In this document: piece by piece, positions 60,801 to 64,000 of the stretch
Numbering within the stretch: position 1 is the stretch's first letter
Layout: each line of letters begins with the position of its first letter
Source: Oscarella lobularis
Taxonomy: Eukaryota; Porifera; Homoscleromorpha; Homosclerophorida; Oscarellidae
NCBI RefSeq assembly: GCF_947507565.1
Contig: NC_089194.1
Coordinates: 930,001-994,000, forward strand
Direction of reading: 5' to 3'
DNA: 64,000 bases
The notes under the pieces: generated by a model
The model's database searches: none
Told to the model about the DNA's origin: nothing
The model's input: the letters and a program-made list of their open reading frames with translations, nothing else
Made by a program: the position numbers and the translations under genes

Positions 60801-63800
60801 ACTCGGTCCAGGTTTTGAAGAGAATTTCGACGGGGGTTTGAAGACACAGAACCTCTTCGACCAATTTTTCGTATCTGGAAAGATCAAAGGTACGTCAGTA
60901 TATATATGTAATAGACTTTCTTACCTGTCTGTCACTACTTCCACGTCGAGTTTGACGTCTGCGCACGCGGGCGCGAGTTGCTCGCCGTAGGCGCGAAAGT
61001 TCACCATGACTTCCTCTTTTCCGTATGCCGTCACTTCGTCTTGAAATTCTTGCACTTCGTCGCGGAACGCTTCGATGCTGTCCACCGTCGCTAGGTCGGA
61101 TTTATCGTGCTTGTTCTCCAGCTGAAGAATGTGAGACTCGTTCTGCTCGAGCCACGAAACGATTTCTTGCATGTCTTCAATGAAGATTTCCCACACTTCG
61201 ATGTCTTTGTCTAATTTCGCAGCGAGTTGCGCAGCGGATTCGTTGGTTTTAGCGAAGCGAGTTCGAAGCGTCGTCACGGTTGCTGTGAAATCAACCGAAG
61301 CGCCGGCCCGTGGTTCGGCGTCTTTGGCGAGCTTAGAGACAAGTGCTTCACACGGAGAGGCGAAATTCGTCTCGGAGAAAAACGTCTAATGTGAGGAAGG
61401 TATCATGTAACCAAATACTTATTATTTATTATTTGATTACACCTCTCACAAACCAAAAGGCGTTCAATCTTACCTCGTGAATTTCCTTCTGCTTCCTCAC
61501 GGCCTCCAGAGGCCCGCCGGTCTTCTTGCTCTTCTCCAGCACCTCGTCCGCCTCGTTCAAAAACTTCTCCAACTCGCACTTCACCCGTTCGAATTCAAAC
61601 GTTCTCATTCGTGTCGAAGCGATGAGTCTCACTTCGACCCAAGCCTCTCTCAGCGAAGTCAAATCGTCCTCGAAGCGACGCGTTTTACCCACGCTGACCC
61701 CTCGCACTAAATCGCTCGCCAATTGATCGAGCGTCGACATCAATTCGTCGCCATGACAAAACCAATCGTCGTCAAATATATTCACATCGACGTCACCGGG
61801 CTCTCTCACCTGCGCGATCTTTCTCTCGAGACTCTCGCGCGTTTCTTTGTAGTCGGCATTGCCCAGAGTGAAGCGACGCGATTCTTCGAGAGACGACTTC
61901 AAGGCGGCTTCTGATCGGTCGAGAGTGACGGCCATCGTTCCGATGTGAGCCGTAAGCCAACGTGGGTTGGGAACCAATTGAGAGTCTCGATCCTTGAGTC
62001 CTTGTTCGATGGAAGAGACTGACTCTCGGACTCTGGGTAACCTTTCAAGGAGATCCTGTGAGATAATTAGATTAGTCAAAGAGCGGTGGGGATCAGGGTT
62101 ACGTAGATATTTATGTATACAAGGCTACCAGAATGACAGAACCATAAAGGAATCTGTCCTGAAGGAAGCTCCTCCTCTTTCTGGAGGAGGAGACCCCTTC
62201 CCTCCCTTTTTGCCACGTGATCAGTCAGATCGGCTTACGCGTCACCCAAGCTATCAATATACGAACACATAATGATCTTTCATACTTGCGCTTGAGATTG
62301 AGGGCTCCGCTCCCTGCCCACCACTTCTTCGTTCGACTTGGACACGTGATCAGCTTGAGTGATCCATTGAAGAACGTCGTCGTAATATGTCTCGCAGTCC
62401 TCCAGCAAATTGTCAAATTCGAGATGTTCTAAAGCTTCAAAGCGTTTCCTCAAGTCTTCGAAACCGGCTACGTCTCCTTTTCCCATCTCCACGTATTGTT
62501 CGAGGTAGAGCAAATTCGCGCGCTGTAATTGCAAATTGAATATCTCACGATAATCGTCAACGTTCTGAAGCTTGTCGTTGAAGTCGCCAAATAATTCGTC
62601 ACGTGCCGCTTCTGCTTTTTCTAGCCACGTTCTGAATTTTTCAAAAGCGGATTGAAATTTAACTACGTCTTCATCAGCTTCATCAGCGCCGCAGTTAAAA
62701 TCTCGCTAAAAGGAATAAAGTGTATAATAAAATGAGAAAATGGAAAATTACAATATCTTCAACAGGACTTTTGTCCTTCAAAACGTGATGCCATTCAGAC
62801 AAATAAATCAACACCGAATGTTCGTCTGCGTCACCTGAGCAAAAGTCTGCAACAGAGAAGTCAATCATTTGTTCCCGCAAAATAAATAAAAAAATAGTTG
62901 ACCTTCCGGTTCTAATAATTTTTCGACTCCAAATTCTTCCTGTCCAATACGAAAAGCTTCGTCGAGTCTGACATCAACCGGTTTGGATTTCCAGTCTGCC
63001 AGGTCAAGTAAACTAGGTCTAAGTAAGAATAACTGCTCTTTAGGAGGTACAGTAGATAGATACCCAAACGTTCAATTAACCTAAAAGACGCTATAAGGGC
63101 TCCAAAGGCTAATCCGTCCTTCCAACTCTTTCCTAAGTCAGTAACCTTGACATCACACCTATAAATAGAATTCATGAAGAACAATTTAGGCGAGAGCGAA
63201 TTGTTACTTAGTCATTTTATTTTGAAACCAGGAAATCAATTCTCTTTTTCCAATATTGCTCTGCACTTTAGCCTTAAAATTCTATCAATTACTAAAGCAA
63301 ATTATTAGATTATAGGTTTCTACATTATAAAATCTCATGATTGCCCAAACAAGGCCCAAAGTTCCGGTAGGATCCCCGTCCAGAATTTGCGCAACCGTAA
63401 TTCCCGTATAATCAATCTTGCAAAAACTCAATCACCCTAAATTTTAGTATGTATTCTATTAGATTAGTCCGCACCCCTTGATCATCCAGAAACGAAAACG
63501 CCTCGGTAATGTTCGCCTGAAAATGAGCGCGCGAATTGCCGCGATTGCGTTTCTACGAACATCCGGCTCTTAATTCCAGCGCGCGCAAGTGTATGACGAC
63601 CGCGAAGCCGTACCAACGATTCGCCGGATATGGCCTCGAGCAAGTCTAATAACAGGAAGCCGTCGTGAAGGTCCTCCAAAACGTCCTCGCACGGGTTTCC
63701 AGGTAACTAAAACGTAAACAGACGAGCGCACGAAGGCGAATTCTTCGTCGAAAGTCGTTATAATATCAACCGGAACTTACGGAATCCGACGACGACGTCG

Positions 63801-63978
63801 CATTTCGAGCCTAAAGCGAAATGAAATGATTTGTACGAAGTAAGTTAGCGTTACACGATACCTCGGCGAGTCGTTTGTTGATCCATCGCGTGAAGACGAC
63901 GCGTTTTATGGCTATCGCTCTGCCTGGACGCCGTTTCGGAGGACGAAGAGAACAGCGAGCGTACGTACGGTACAACAT
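57827..63978 (-). CDS. Nesprin-like CH / spectrin-repeat / transmembrane protein
   Basis: Read from a probable ATG at 63978 (MLYRTYARCSLRPPKRRPGR). First calponin-homology domain: VVFTRWINKRLAE, DLHDGFLLLDLLEAISGESL; second: VTDLGKSWKDGLAFGALIAS. Next come many exons of long alpha-helical, charged sequence typical of spectrin repeats (for example VEMLIKLILISDELNAYFDR region, WLAQRALVDAVRRDIDSCQG, WLGEKKRHFREIQRNQAEEK). It ends with one membrane helix and short tail (FKLLLLTLVILYFVALGPSI ... TTPAQ). CH pair plus spectrin repeats plus C-terminal anchor is the nesprin/SYNE plan, linking actin to the nuclear envelope. The tail lacks the canonical PPPx KASH ending. It is much shorter than giant vertebrate nesprins. 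The 5' end may extend beyond the window. Confidence 0.82.
58450..58541. mobile_element. Possible 92-bp MITE in a nesprin-like intron
   Basis: Begins GGAACCTCTATAAACTAATA and ends TAAGGTTCC; only the outer 7 nt pair perfectly. The GGAACCTCTATAA start recalls pogo/Tigger-type ends. A similar AAACCTCT..AGAGGTTT pair occurs in the Ig/FN3 intron at about 41800-41945. Weak evidence. Confidence 0.35.
59891..60063. mobile_element. 173-bp MITE in a nesprin-like intron
   Basis: Outer arms TTAAGCCGGATTT and AAATCCGGCTTAA, an inner inverted pair ACGCAACGCAA / TTGCGTTGCGT, and a central GTT/GCT trinucleotide repeat. Flanks are TAAT/TTAT-rich, compatible with TA or TTAA target sites. No coding capacity. 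Confidence 0.7.
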
Positions 63979-64000
63979 CCTGGCTACCGTCGTTACCTTT

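Overview
This is a compact, intron-rich metazoan genome. Most introns are about 50-60 bp with GT..AG ends, and exons are short and phase-consistent. The gene set is animal: alpha-arrestins, a Gal3ST-type sulfotransferase, a TRP channel, an Ig/FN3 adhesion receptor, a USP15-like deubiquitinase, a nesprin-like CH/spectrin/TM protein and an actinoporin-like protein. Very short introns together with actinoporin-like and skeletal-matrix-like genes suggest an early-branching animal, most likely a sponge (possibly a homoscleromorph such as Oscarella). That placement is inference.

Layout. 1-5.3 kb: two tandem alpha-arrestin genes (-) and a Gal3ST-like sulfotransferase (+) whose 5' end is broken by a tiny palindromic insertion. 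5.3-12.5 kb: a foldback repeat, two paralogous secreted proteins (+) resembling coral skeletal organic matrix protein 5, and a patch of gene fragments (sulfotransferase, large GTPase) with MITEs. 13-29 kb: one complete GH20 hexosaminidase (-), a TRPC-like channel (-), two decayed hexosaminidase copies (-), a probable new chimeric membrane protein (-) and an ankyrin/coiled-coil/kinase gene (-). 29-37 kb: three tandem SLC49A4-like transporters (-). 37-43.6 kb: a large Ig/FN3 receptor (+). 43.7-50.3 kb: a truncated stand-alone DUSP-domain copy (+), then a full USP15-like gene that reads in frame into a coiled coil and protein kinase (+), followed by a dead copy of the nesprin 3' exon. 50.4-57 kb: an intronless actinoporin-like gene (-), a kinase-less ankyrin copy and a full ankyrin/coiled-coil/kinase gene (+). 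57.8-64 kb: a nesprin-like gene (-), nearly complete.

The main theme is local segmental duplication and gene-fragment shuffling. The same pieces (hexosaminidase plus transporter tail; kinase plus nesprin tail; USP 5' exons) recur in different combinations, and at least one combination gives an intact chimeric reading frame: USP-coiled-coil-kinase. A second theme is a population of very small palindromic insertions (30, 39 and 51 bp) flanked by perfect 7-bp direct repeats. I did not recognise these as a described element family. Exon coordinates quoted were checked by hand for reading phase only where stated; other exon boundaries are approximate.
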